Shown here: positions 1 to 11,374 of the stretch, piece after piece | How the letters are laid out: every line of letters starts with the position of its first letter | Position numbering within the stretch: the stretch's first letter is position 1 | Assembly (NCBI RefSeq): GCF_021134715.1 | Contig: NC_060021.1 | Location: 8,836,501-8,900,500 of the forward strand | Source of the DNA: Daphnia pulex | Lineage: Eukaryota; Arthropoda; Branchiopoda; Diplostraca; Daphniidae | Reading direction: 5' to 3' | Length of the DNA stretch: 64,000 nt | Translations under genes and position numbers: made by a program | The notes under the pieces: generated by a model | What the model saw: only the letters and a program-made list of their open reading frames with translations | Databases searched by the model: none | Told to the model about the DNA's origin: nothing

Positions 1-373
1 CGATGAGGAAGCAAATGCCAAAATTAAAACGCGGCGGTTATCATCGATCGACGGGCCGTTCTATCCACCACGCACGCACTTGGGAAATAAGTTGCTATCC
101 ATTTTCAGAAGAAGAAGAAGAAGAAGAAGAAGAGGCAAAACTTATTTCCTACATCCACGCCAAGTGCACGAGCTGCGACCCATTTTGTGCCAGCCACAAA
201 TTAAATATTAGTACCAGGATCATATCTCTGGGAATAGATTCTTCTTCTAGGAACCGTCGAAGAGAAATGAACAAATCCAAATCTCCAAAGCCAAAAGAGG
301 GAAAACGTGCCGCAAAGCCGAGCGCTCGCTACGAGGAGCTAAATTTAATTATTTCATCTCCGTGCGTGGCCGT

Positions 374-427
374 TGAGTCAATGAGAGGCTCTCATTGACT
401 CAGTCCCCAGCTCTCATTGAGAGCTGG
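374..427. repeat. Two adjacent inverted repeats built on CTCTCATTGA
   Basis: Bases 374-387 are the exact reverse complement of 389-402, a 14-bp palindrome around a single central base. Its outer ends are TGAGTCA/TGACTCA, the classical AP-1 heptamer. It is followed by a 9-bp stem (407-415 with 419-427) and a 3-base ATT loop. The word CTCTCATTGA occurs at 389-398 and 411-420, and its complement lies in the left arm. Function is unknown; paired bZIP sites are one possibility. Confidence 0.8.
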
Positions 428-1010
428 AAATTTAAGTTGGAGCTTATAACAATATTGACAATGGGTGGCCGAGCATTTCCGCTTGTTTCTCGTTGCCACT
501 CTTCCGTCGTCAAGGAAAAACGAGAAGGACTAATCGAAGGATCGGAACGGTCGCCGTGGTCACATCCGGTGGACCATCGCTTTGCGTCTCTGTGATACGA
601 AATCCATTTCCGTCCACTGGTTGGGAGGACGCGGGGGTGCCGCCCAATAATAACCGAACAGAAAAACATTTGTGCAGTACCGGTATCCACTACTTGTCAT
701 CTAATGAAAAAAAAAAGTTGGCTCAGCTCAACAAGTGTTTCCAGTGAAATCGTCGTGGTGATTTGATTATTCCATCAATGTCAGCTAATAGGGCAGACGG
801 CCAACGTGGCAATGAAGGGCTGGCTGACTGGCTGGCTGAGTGCTGCTCTCAGCACGACATGGACGAAAAGGCACTTTGTCGCCCGATACAAATCAACCTC
901 CTGTTGCTTTTGCATTTCAATTGAAAATAATCGAAATGAAATCACCGACCGAGAGACCTGCTGGCTCGTTTGTTTCTTTTTTCTTCCCCCGTCCAAAAAT
1001 GGCCTGCCGT

Positions 1011-1091
1011 TATAAATACGCCGGACAACGGGTATTAAAGTGTCACAATCTCTTCGTAATCCGAGCCGTCTCCTTCAACCTCTTCAATCAG
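1011..1091 (+). promoter_or_regulatory. Candidate TATA promoter and short 5' UTR exon
   Basis: TATAAATA stands at 1011-1018. A weak initiator-like TCACA lies about 34 bases further on, and a good splice donor (CAG/GTACGA) follows 1091. This could be an upstream alternative promoter for the eclosion hormone gene or for an unseen transcript. It rests on motif spacing only. Confidence 0.25.
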
Positions 1092-3185
1092 GTACGAACA
1101 GCTCTAGTCGCTCACCATTTTTACCTTTCAATTGCTGTCATTGCGAACGTTGCTGTCTATTCCGCGTTCGGCGACTTCCTTATTGCGTGACGCTCTCCGT
1201 GAATTCCCGCTCAACGCAAGTTTTTCCCCTTTTCCCTTTTTTATTGGCCACTCGAGAGAAAAAAACCAAAAAACAACCTGGGCCCTCCTCGCCCCCCAAA
1301 TAAGAAAAAAGAGAGTCGAATGGAGTTTGTGACGTGAGCCAAGGTTGACTTACATATATCTGCCGCCCATTTAAGGTGTTCTCCTCTGGCGTGTTATTGC
1401 TGTGGTGTGTTGGCTCATACCACAAGCCCGGCAGCTCGGGATTGCATCAGGAAATGGACAAGACATCATTTTTCTTTTTTTCTTAACAGCCGGTTTGACT
1501 TGAAATTATATAAAAAAGGGAAACTGAAATAACTGTGAAAGAGTCGAGCTAATTTTTCTCTGTCAACTTGAAACGTTGCGCAACTCGCGTAGGGCAGAAC
1601 GTGTACAACCAAAATGGTTCCAGAAACACGTAAGTAAAAAATACGCGCAACGAGTCCCGGTGACGTACAATCAAAAGTAGAAAGAGCAAATGGAATGAAG
1701 CGAAAGGTGAAACACCTTTGGACAAGGTCGCTAAAGGCCACTCTGGCCACAAAACCGGTCCGATACTCTGCGCAACTGGAAAGAAAAAAACAACAGGACA
1801 CGGAAACGGGAAAAAGGACCAGAAATGCAAATGGCAAGGTCGCATCGCCAAAAAATTTCCATTTCTTTTGGCTGGTCCAGCATTCACGGGAAATCCATTG
1901 AATCATCCTTCGATTCGTGACGCAAATCCATTTTTATAATTAGTATTTTTATTTTTGATTGAGCAACCGACTTAATTGCCATTTAGTTCGTTTTTCGCTA
2001 ATTAAAAACCTTGGATCGTTGGTTGGGTGGCGACTGAAAGTGACTGGCGTAACGGTCAAAAACACCTGAAGAAAGGGAGCGGACAACAACAACAATAGCG
2101 CCAATGCGTACACAGGAAAATAAGAAAGAATCCTTGGACAACCTTTGGACGCAGTTTACTATAAACGCAGTCACCAGCAGCAACAGCAGCCGACTCGATT
2201 CTTTTGAATTGGCGATCTCCTGCAGCCATTTTTTTTTTCTTTTCCGTTTAAGAATTGCTTTGTGCTTTCACCTTGAATAGTTGAATGGACAAGACGATGA
2301 ATAGATAGTAGTGCGTGCGGTCCAGCCACAAAAGAGAACAAGACATCGACTTGCCAGTATAGTCATGGAGATATGGTCAAAGTAAATAACTTTTCATCCA
2401 AGTAGCAAGAAGGCAAAAATGCCTTCCAACCCGAATGGTGGCGGAGGTGGCCAGTCGAGCAGCAAGTTGGGCGATGGCGGAACAAGGAAGTACCACCACC
2501 AGCCCCGATCACTTTCGTTCTTTTTTTCCTTTTTTCAAGAAAGTGACTGCACCAGCTACAGCAGACCGGCTGCTGCTACCACCAAAACTCTTTTTGAACC
2601 AACCCGAGACGACGATAAGAGCGCCGATTTAGAGCGACTGCCTGCAGCATCGATTTTGCGGTTAAGCAGCAGGAGAAGGAGGAGGAACAATAACCATTCT
2701 TTGTAGCCAAGAAAGAGAAAGAAAAAAGAGATCACCTTAAAAGGTGATGAGGAGATTGATCGTTCTTTTTTTTTCTCCATCTCACGTGATGGCGCCATGT
2801 GCAAAGATTGCGGAAGCATACGGTCGCTCCCCCCTTATTTTTTTTTTTTATTTTTGGTTGTTCTTATATCAATCACGAAGTTGTGTGATGGCGAAGCGGT
2901 CGGCCATCACACCTCCCCCACAAACTTCTCCTCCTTCCTCCTCTTCTTGGGTACAGGTGGAGGATATGGGGTACACCTAGACCACTAGCTACTATTTACA
3001 ATCACTGCCAAATGGGATGAATGGAAAGAGAAAGAGAGAGATAGAAGACTGTAGACAGTGCCCTATCCTATGACTACCTCTCTCTCTCTCTCTAGGGAAG
3101 ACATTCACGTTTTCTTGTTCCTGTTTCCCTACCTCTTGCTCGAATGCGAGTGCACTTTTGGGGCTGGGTATTTTCTTTCCAAAGA

Positions 3186-3393
3186 TATAAAACCAACCCA
3201 TAATGCAATCAGCTTCAACAGTTGAATCTCGTCGCCAGATTGTGCCCGCACGCTCTTTCTCCCTTTTTGTTCTCCAATTCGTCGATTTAGTAACCAGTGA
3301 CCGAGTGACAAACAAAACAACACACAAGTTCCCAATCGAAACACTCAATCCGTTCGATATTCTAAACCAATCGACGCATCGTTACGACGACAG
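3186..3393 (+). promoter_or_regulatory. Candidate TATA promoter and 5' UTR exon of the + strand eclosion hormone gene
   Basis: TATAAAA is at 3186-3192. Initiator-like words TCAGC and TCAAC lie 25-31 bases downstream (A at 3211 or 3217). The following stretch has no long open frame and ends in a strong donor, CAG/GTGAGC, after 3393. An acceptor ending at 4107 could join it to the coding exon starting at 4108. The link is inferred from spacing and orientation. Confidence 0.4.
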
Positions 3394-3794
3394 GTGAGCG
3401 CCCAATTTAGCCGAGTGCGTAACTCCAGCGACAATACGGTGTCCCATGACTTAAGTCTAACCTTTCCGACTTGTTGGCAAAACGTTATTGAGGCAACAGA
3501 AGAAAAAAAAAGGAGAATAACACGGGCGCGATGGTATAAACAAGTGTTGTAACATCAGACGCCAATAGGGGGGCCAAAATGGTGCTTGTTATATCGCCTT
3601 GTCTCCCAGACTCCCAGCCGCTACTAATCTTCCTCATAACTAACATCATCCATCATCCGCACGCAGTCGGATCATTATAAATCTTTGAGAATAATACCGA
3701 AACCCTGCTCTCTCCGTCAGAGGATCGACACACAAAAACATATTTAGTTACCTGAGACTGGAAAACTACTACGCTTTTGTGTCTCTATCATCTC

Positions 3795-3813
3795 TGTGTG
3801 TGTGTGTGTGTGT
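3795..3813. repeat. TG dinucleotide microsatellite
   Basis: Uninterrupted TG repeats in the putative intron between the 5' UTR exon and the coding exon of the eclosion hormone gene. Confidence 0.9.
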
Positions 3814-4151
3814 CATAGATACCAGGATATTTATACCACTCCACACACCAGTCCACCTTGATGCGAATAGTAACTCGTTTGTTAGAGTGCGTTGATGCTT
3901 CATTCGATCCCCATGGCTGGCAGTTGCGCTGTTGTTATAACAGCACGTAGTAAATTTGCCCTGTTCTTCGCAGAGGTAAAAAAAAAAAAAAAAATGGGAT
4001 CTCTTAGATTGAACCAGATTGCCATGACGACGACCATGCCTATTTGTCTTGTCTTTTGCCCACTAAATATGGAGAGTCTATCACGTTCACCATTTTTATC
4101 TCGACAGATTTCTCCCAATTTGAACAAGCGAAAAAACCCGTTGGAATCGAA

Positions 4152-4472
4152 ATGAATGGCACCATAAGCAGGAGGACGTGTTCGACCCAGCACCAGCACA
4201 ACGGCGGCGGGATGACGACTCAGAGCGGACAGAAAATGTCGACCATGGCCATCATGACGCTGTTGATTTGGCTGGCGATGACGGTGGACGTGGCCCAGCC
4301 GGCCGACACTCTTTACCTCTGCATGAAAAACTGCGAGCAGTGCAAGAGCATGTACGGCGCCTACTTCGAGGGCGATCTCTGCGCAAAGAGCTGCTTCAGA
4401 CTCAAAGGCGCCTTCATACCCGACTGCATCGACGTCGCCTCCATCGGACAATTCCTCAACAAAAACGAATGA
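4152..4472 (+). CDS. EH: Eclosion hormone precursor
   Basis: Secreted neurohormone of the eclosion hormone family; in insects it acts through a receptor guanylyl cyclase to drive ecdysis behaviour. The 106-residue precursor has a hydrophobic signal segment beginning near MSTMAIM (about residue 29) and a mature part with six cysteines in the family pattern: LCMKNCEQCKSMYGAYFEG, then CAKSC, then PDC. The family ending FLNK stands three residues before the stop. The coding part is a single exon after an acceptor at 4107. The ATG at 4152 is the first in-frame start in that exon; an ATG at 4236 immediately before the hydrophobic segment is the alternative. Poly(A) signal AATAAA lies at 4748. A second, divergent copy faces it on the minus strand. 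Family assignment is secure; the exact start is not. Confidence 0.9.
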   Translation: MNGTISRRTCSTQHQHNGGGMTTQSGQKMSTMAIMTLLIWLAMTVDVAQPADTLYLCMKNCEQCKSMYGAYFEGDLCAKSCFRLKGAFIPDCIDVASIGQFLNKNE

Positions 4473-4747
4473 ACACACCTCTTCTGTCATTTCATTTTTT
4501 TAATAGCCGACAAGATCTAGAAGAAAACACCCAACAAAAAAGTCGTTTCATTCCAAAGAGCGTGTCTCTTCTCTGCTGCCTACTTTTTTATTCAATTGCA
4601 ATCCATCTAAATGTTACCTTTTACACACATTTTTTAACGTTTTCTTTTGCATTCGCCATTTATTGTCTCGTTTGTGTTAGTGTGCGTCTCTTGTGTCTAG
4701 TTCTGTTTGGCGACGATTTCTGTATTATGCCATCGTCTACTACGTAC

Positions 4748-4761
4748 AATAAATGTATTTA
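4748..4761. terminator. Putative bidirectional poly(A) signal between two convergent eclosion hormone genes
   Basis: AATAAA reads on the plus strand at 4748-4753 and TTTATT (AATAAA on the minus strand) at 4756-4761, within one nearly palindromic stretch. It is correctly placed 3' of both convergent genes, 276 bases after one stop codon and about 210 after the other. Confidence 0.5.
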
Positions 4762-4970
4762 TTTCGCAGCAATTTCAATGAATTCTTTATGGCTGCTTCA
4801 TTTGTCACAAATATATCAAGTGGGGGTTTTAGTTCAAATTGGGGAGGGGGAGTGAAAAGCAACCGGAAGTGGAAGAGAAAAAGGTGAAAAAGTCAATGTT
4901 TCAGCACATCTCTCACCCGCAAAAAGAAGACCAACAAAAAAGGGGGTGAGAAAACAAATTGCACCGACGC

Positions 4971-5816
4971 TTAAACGAAATACCAACGAGGCATCGAGGG
5001 AGAGCCTGCCAATAGTTTGCTGCTGCCATTGATGCGTTTCTTCCACTTGCGGTTCTTCAGTAATTGATTGTGACCTTTAAATTCAGCGCCGGTTCTGCTG
5101 CTGTACAGCGTGTTCTGCTGAGCCGATGCCGATGGCTTTCGACCAGCGTAACGGCCAGAGTAAGCGGAACCCATCAGGGCTTGACTGATGGGCGACATGT
5201 AACCGCCACCCCCATCCGAGTCAGAATCGTCGATCAACTGCTGGACTGACGGACCGTCCGACTGAGGCATCAGCGACAGTTTGAGGAATTGATCCACCGT
5301 TTCCGGCTCGTTGCAGTCAGGCATGGGCGCCCAGCCACTGCCGCTGCCGCCGCCGCTGACACTGCCGGCCTGCGATGGTTTGTAGCTGGCTAAGCAGAAC
5401 TCGGCGCAACGCTGCCCTTCGAAATATTCGCCGTACATTTCTTTACATTGACCGCAATTCCTGAGAGATAATTCAACCAAAGCCAAAAAAGAAAACAATC
5501 CCATTTTTTAAAAAATCCTTCCGGCAAATGTTAGAAAAAAAGGACGTAGGAATTACATCATGCAAAGGTGGATGTTTCCCAGCATGGGTTTCTTGCTTCC
5601 ATCACTTCCTTGGGATGACACCACGACAAAGAAAGAAATCCAGACCGACAAGAAGAAGAGCAAGAGGATGGACGACTTTTGGACGACGACCGCCTATTAG
5701 AGCCACACCACGACAAAATGAGAGAGTCAGAAGATGATAAAACAACAAACAACTTTTCTTTTTCTATTTCTTTATCCTTGTTTCAACAAGAAGAAGAAGA
5801 AGAAGAAGCCTACCAT
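4971..5816 (-). CDS. Divergent eclosion hormone-like precursor with a long C-terminal tail
   Basis: Three coding exons: 5816-5814 (the ATG alone, then donor GTAGGC), 5693-5557, and 5460-4971, giving 209 residues. Exon 2 encodes a strongly hydrophobic signal peptide (leucine- and phenylalanine-rich) and ends in HLCM. Exon 3 continues with MNCGQCKEMYGEYFEG, matching the eclosion hormone core. The six family cysteines are present. A Gly/Ser-rich insert of roughly 20 residues separates cysteines five and six. About 100 extra residues (Ser/Gly-rich, then a basic Lys/Arg stretch) follow where the hormone normally stops. The donor/acceptor phases agree at both introns. It lies tail to tail with the canonical copy. 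It may be a hormone with an extra peptide or a neofunctionalised paralogue. Confidence 0.8.
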
Positions 5817-5929
5817 TGGGAGTTTGTCCCTCTTTTGACTATCAAATATGTCGCTTCAAAATGTTTAGATGGAACGGCGGGATGATGGCCCGATGGAGAT
5901 GGTCGATTCAAAAAGCAACTCGACACGTC

Positions 5930-5973
5930 CGTGACTGACTAGACTCGCCCCAGTTGTTGGCTGCTCTTTTATA
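5930..5973 (-). promoter_or_regulatory. Core promoter of the divergent eclosion hormone gene
   Basis: On the minus strand TATAAAA occupies 5973-5967 and an arthropod initiator TCAGT lies near 5938-5934, about 37 bases downstream. The presumed transcript then runs to the ATG at 5816 without another start codon. Spacing is slightly longer than usual. Confidence 0.5.
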
Positions 5974-6119
5974 AGCATCGCTTCTCTTCCCCCCTCTTCC
6001 CGTCGTTTCTTACAAGACGCTCCCGCAGCCCAAAGATTGTGCGTGTGACGCGCGCAGAATCTTCTAGCTCCTGGCCGATCAACTTGAAGAAGAAACGGAG
6101 AAAAAAGAGTCACGGAAGA

Positions 6120-9100
6120 AGAAGATCGCTGGCTATTTCAGCGACTACAAAGTGTGTTTCATCAACATTTTGCGTCTTATTGAATAACAATCAAAAGGCG
6201 AAATAAAAATAAAGTTAAAACGGGATAGGGTGCCGTATCCACATAATTCCATCCAGGTCAATTGGGCAATTGAGAGGGAGATAGAGAGAAACACTTTTGA
6301 GTTATTGAGTGGCCTATCGACAGTTGGGTAGAATACAGCAAAGGTACATCCGAAATAATGACCCAATAATAATGTTTGGTCCAAAATGAAAGTGCGGATG
6401 AAGATGGGATTAAAAGATGTCAAGACGACACAGTCTGATGACGTCCCATAATAATAACCAAAGAGCAACTTATTTCGGCAACCAACGAATCCCCCCGATT
6501 GCTCCCCTCCCACATGCTGCCCCTTCGCAAAGTGCAACAGCAGATAGCGTAAGTACAGCTGGCGTAATTTTAGCTGGCGCTGGAAGACAAACAAAAAACA
6601 CCAGACCCAATCATCTGCAATGATGGATAGCAAACGGATGAAGGGCCCTTGATTAATAAAGGTAATAAGACGACTTCCCCAGCAGCTCTGCTCTCTCTCT
6701 ATCCCCCACAAAAACACACCGACACAGAGGAAAACACACAAACAGTGAACATACTGGCAGCTTTTATGGACGTCAATCGCTTTTTGGCTACTCCCGTTAT
6801 CGATCGAACGAAAAGATCAAAGCACCAGGAGAAATGGGCTACCGTGAGTACGAAAACCGCGTTCGGAACCAAGAAACCTGATGCTCCTCCGTCTTAACAT
6901 CTGTCAAAGAGAATAACCAAAAGTGTAAATGCCCACAAACCACTCCACTTTCCAATCTCATTTTTGATAGAAACAATTTTCAGGGGAGAAATCGGCTTCC
7001 GATGCTCAGGAAAAGCAAATGGATCAAAACTCCGCGAAATGAAAAGAAATCAGCGCACTTGTGTACGCATTCAAATGTCACGTCGAGCTAGAAAAGACAT
7101 GTCAACAGGACGAATACAGGACTTGTGGGCAGACGGCAGACCCCTGAAAACCAGTAAAACGCCCCTCTTTTCCATCTGCATCGAGTGAGTGAGTTTTCAC
7201 CAAAACTGACACTAATCAAATAACAGCTGCTAGCTAGCTCCTTCCAACTGTCAAACTCGATTTCAAATTCAAACTTCACGCATTCAAATGGCCGTGCTGC
7301 CAAGGCAACCACATGAGCTGCTCAAAAAGGTGGTAATAACCTCATAGGAAGAATTTCAAAAGGTTATTGGACGAGGCGACAATCCCACCAAGTGGAAAGT
7401 TCTGCTGGACAGATTCCCACAGCTGTGCAACTCTCTTTTAGATCCACCAACACAGTTCCAACCTTCTTATTTTATGGCAGTCTTACTACGAAGATTCAAG
7501 AAACAGATTCATTGTTTCATTATTTCAATTGAAATCGATGCAGCATACCCCTTGAATAAAGAAAAGTGACGCAAACGAGACCATTGGGATGACGTCGATC
7601 CACTCTGTCCAATCAAGATTCAATCAGTCTAAGGGCACGGACAAGATATTAACGAACACTTGCGGATCCCATGTTTAATGCAAAAGCGTGTTGATTGGCG
7701 GAAATCCCCCTCATTTGATCTTTAGTCTCTGGTTCGATACAGACTGTCCAATCGGACACATCAAGCAATCCTTTTTCAGAATCCTCAGAAGCTCAAGCTG
7801 ACAGAAGTTCAACTAAAATCAATTTGTTATTCTAATGATTTTGCGAAAATCAATCTCTGAATTCTGCTTTGCTACAGGTCAACAACATGAATGAACTAAC
7901 ACGAGTTTGAGGGTAAGTCATGCTTGCAGACAAATTACCTTTTACAAAAGACTTATACTAAAATACTGCATAAGCTCTGTGGTTTTAATCAACATGTTGT
8001 CTGAGAAACTTACCCCTTTTCCTTGAAATGAGCACTGAGCAGTACTGGAGAAAAGTTCAGTCGCTTGAAGTTTGTGATCTGGAAAGTTGTGATTGCCCTG
8101 GACGATCAGAATGTTCTTTCATTGCATTTGAAGGTTTCTTTATCTTGTGCTATAAGTTTGCATTTCCTGGCAGCACTCAGCATCTTTATTGGAAAGTTAA
8201 TCACTCATGAACTGTACTCATGTTCTGCCAATCTCAAACAGTTATGTCTCATGGAAACTAGAATTACACTCACACAACAGTAGACAGTTCTCATATTATA
8301 AAGTAATATTCTTCCTCTTTATATGAAATCGAACCACGTGTGTCGAACCCATCTGATGCAGAACGTACTGTATCCCAGCAACGCTAATTAGTTCACTTTC
8401 ACGTAGCAAATATACGTCATTTTATCTACTAAAGCACTTTTCCCAAAAAACCAAAGGCTACAGGCCTCCAGCAGTCACTTAGACAAGCTTCTTTTCAAAT
8501 CATTCGAATAAATCACTCGTCAACTCGTTATCTTCTAAAGTTCCATACTTCCAAGTTCCAACTGTTCCAACTTCCAGGCGCCTTTCCCGTACAGCGTTGA
8601 CACATTCATCTCAACAACTTTTCTTTCCTAAATTTGTTTTTTTTTACCAATTATTTAATTAAATACTTAATGAATTTGTATTTTTTTTTGTTACTAAACG
8701 CATTTATTTGTTATACCATTCATTTTGTTTCTTTGTATTCACAGATTGTGGCATACTGGCATTGGAAAGGTCGAACAGATTGTCCTTGAAGGAAAATTGT
8801 CAATATGTATCATTGTATAATACCGCCATACCGGCAATAACAAAAACGCCCCTCCGCAACGTTTTTGGTTTCAGAATTATTTTGTAATCAATTAAGTGAA
8901 TTAACAACGAACCAAGAGTATGATTCCTTTATTCAACCCCATTGCGCACTATATAGTCATAAGATAATGCTATGAATAAACCGAAAACTAAAAAATTAAA
9001 CGTTTCAATTAATACAACTCTATATTAGCAAATATCACATCATTATTTATGAGAAACTAGTAATGTTTATGAATATGAATGAGAAATCGTAGGAGTGCTT

Positions 9101-9238
9101 TGTCTATGTTTGATCAACATAGCATTTCAAGGTCTTCTCTTTTCTCCAAACCATGGCCATTTTGGCTGACAGCTACAGTTCAAAGTTTTCTCCTTGCAAG
9201 AGTCAGTCGCGCTAACAGACTACGCAGCTTATTTTATA
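6120..9238. other. Intergenic region, no gene recognised
   Basis: About 3.1 kb between the eclosion hormone pair and kynurenine formamidase. The longest open frame (6145-6741, minus, 198 codons) shows no signal, domain or codon pattern I recognise. AT-rich from about 8,600 on. Nothing else seen. Confidence 0.5.
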
Positions 9239-11079
9239 ATGGAACCGGAACACTGGTCATTCTGGGACACACAAGTAAGAAAAAAGCAAAAAAAAAAAAA
9301 AAAACCTTTATTTCCATGAAATTAACCAACGTTATCTTACGTAACTTGCATTTTAGAGACTAGAAGACGAATACTCGCCCAGCAAATGGTCTCGTAGAGG
9401 GCCAGCTGATTGGGTTTTTGATAACCATGTTAAACTTGTCACTCAAGGTAAGCTACATGTTGCCATATAAAAGCAAAAAATTATCATGAAAAGGCAGACA
9501 AATTCACTCTTAATAAGATCACAAGAAATTGTGGTTAACAATATAAATGCATTAAATAGAAATACTTCATCTGCGTTGACGGGGAATTGAACTCTTGTCG
9601 ATGCTTTTAAAGGGCAGTTAGGCTAACCACTGACCACCAACTCTGATATAAATAACATTCTAAAAGAAGGTCAATTATGTAAGCCTTTTCTATGTAGTAT
9701 CTAGCCTAAAGCACATGTGTGAAGTGCAGGTGAATAAATCACCCATCCCTTCGAAACATCGATACCTTCTTAATGCTTTCAAATTTTCAATACCTTTCTT
9801 ATTTTTCTTGTTGCGTTGTATAGCTGAAAAATTCTCGTCTGCTAGGTCTCGAATAAACATAAACAACATGGAATTATGGATGGATAGATAGTCTGTCTTT
9901 CTTTAAAAAAAAGTTCTCGATAAGTTGATTGTTCATCGCTGAATCATAAAAGAATTCTTGCTTTTTTAATTAAGTTAGTAACCAAGTAAAGGAGGAAATT
10001 CAGTGTGACTTGGACATTCCTTATGGCGAACGCGAAGGAGAAAAATTTGACATTTTTGGAGCTCAGCTCTTGCCCAACGGTATTTCTGTTGATCTATTAA
10101 ATCTATTAAAAAAGACATTTTTAAAAATAGAATTTCTTTCCTAAATTTATAGATGCTCCTGTATTTGTATACATCCATGGTGGCTACTGGCAGGCATTGG
10201 ACAGGAGCATTTCCTCTTATAGTGTGACTCCACAATTCAAGGCTGGGCATATCGTTGTTGTTGTTGGATATGAGTTGGCTCCAAAAGGTTAGATTGCAAC
10301 TAAACAACCTAGAATTTGTTATTGATAAATGTGCACATATTAGTTGGACTTAAGGACATTATATTGGAGATTCAATCAGCAATATCAGCTGTTCTGAAAT
10401 GGGCAGCAGAGAGGGGTTCAAGGTAATTTAGTATTTTACTTTCATTCATTTCACCACAGCAATAAGTTACCTGTTTTCTTCCAGGTCTGTGGTGATTGCA
10501 GGGCACTCTGCTGGTTCCCACTTGGCATCAATGTTACTTCATGACCCTCAATGGCAAAAAAATGAGCCCCATTTGGATTTGCTGCATGGCATGGTACACA
10601 TTAGTGGAGTGTTTGATGTGATTCCACTAGTGGCAACCTCCATGAACCTACCTCTAAATTTAGACAAGTAAAACCAACCATTCAAAATGCTTTTTATTTT
10701 CTGTTATTTTTTGTTTTTAAATTATTGTTTATTTGTAATTACCTCAATTTAGTGAAACAGCCAAGTTGATGAGTCCTCTACATTGCTTTAACCAGTCTAT
10801 GGAAAAAGTTCTTAACATCAAGCAACTTTTGGTCGTTGGAGAAAACGATCCTACGGAATTCAAACGTCAAACGTCAACATACGCACAGGTATACTTACAT
10901 TCTCCCATCTTCGTTAAGAAATGTTTAATGAAATCTTTATTTATTAGGCACTGCTTCGAGCAGGATTCACTGACGTCCACTGTAAAATGATGGAATCATT
11001 GGACCATTTCAATATAGTGGAAGAATTACGAAACGAAGATTATGAGCTTACTCGATTGATAGTTAAGCTAATAAGTTAA
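9239..11079 (+). CDS. AFMID: Kynurenine formamidase (arylformamidase)
   Basis: Hydrolyses N-formyl-kynurenine to kynurenine and formate in tryptophan breakdown; cytosolic alpha/beta hydrolase. Eight exons: 9239-9274, 9357-9447, 9975-10079, 10153-10287, 10344-10422, 10485-10667, 10753-10888, 10948-11079, adding to 298 residues. Family marks seen: EYSPSKW near the N terminus, the oxyanion motif HGGYW in exon 4, nucleophile elbow GHSAGSH in exon 6, the acid residue in VGENDPTE in exon 7 and the catalytic histidine in LDHFN in the last exon, so the triad is complete. Length is normal for the family. The third exon start is set by frame: only the acceptor before 9975 keeps the frame open. A poly(A) signal is at 11328. 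The 3' end faces the RING gene at 11375. Confidence 0.92.
9573..9643 (-). other. Degenerate tRNA-like element inside an AFMID intron
   Basis: On the minus strand the stretch carries an A-box-like TGGTCAGTGG and, about 40 bases later, a B-box-like AGTTCAATTCC. The 5' GAGTTGG and 3' TCAACGC ends pair in six of seven positions, allowing one G-T. The D, anticodon and T stems pair poorly and the putative anticodon loop (TTT-containing) is enlarged. This suggests a tRNA pseudogene or a tRNA-derived SINE head rather than a working tRNA. Confidence 0.4.
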
Positions 11080-11374
11080 GCTTAGAAGTTTAGCTTCCGT
11101 CATGACGAAATTTTTCAATAGATTATCGTCATCCCTAATAACAACATTACGCAAATCAAAAATTCTTTAAGTGATGCCGTACCCATTTACAAACGATTGA
11201 TTAAAAGATTAATCAATTAAGGGTAATTTATTAGTAAGGTGTCATGTGCCTTTTGGCATAAATGTCGTCACTGGAATACATACATTTTTCTAATCATTTT
11301 AAAATCTTGGACTGGGGAAAGATAAACAATAAATTTTGATTTCATCCTTCCTGCTAACTAGCTGCTGGCCCTGT

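Larger units (their letters stand above)
1..3180. other. Non-coding region upstream of the eclosion hormone gene
   Basis: No recognisable gene on either strand; the open frames are short and low-complexity. It holds a GAA microsatellite near 108-133, paired inverted repeats at 374-427, a TATA-like site at 1011, several homopolymer runs and a CT microsatellite near 3077-3095. It is probably the distal promoter or first-intron region of the eclosion hormone gene that follows (inference from position only). Confidence 0.5.

Noticed and set aside
6145-6741. 198-codon minus-strand open frame
   Set aside because: No domain, no conserved motif, no splice context; it does not start at a convincing promoter.
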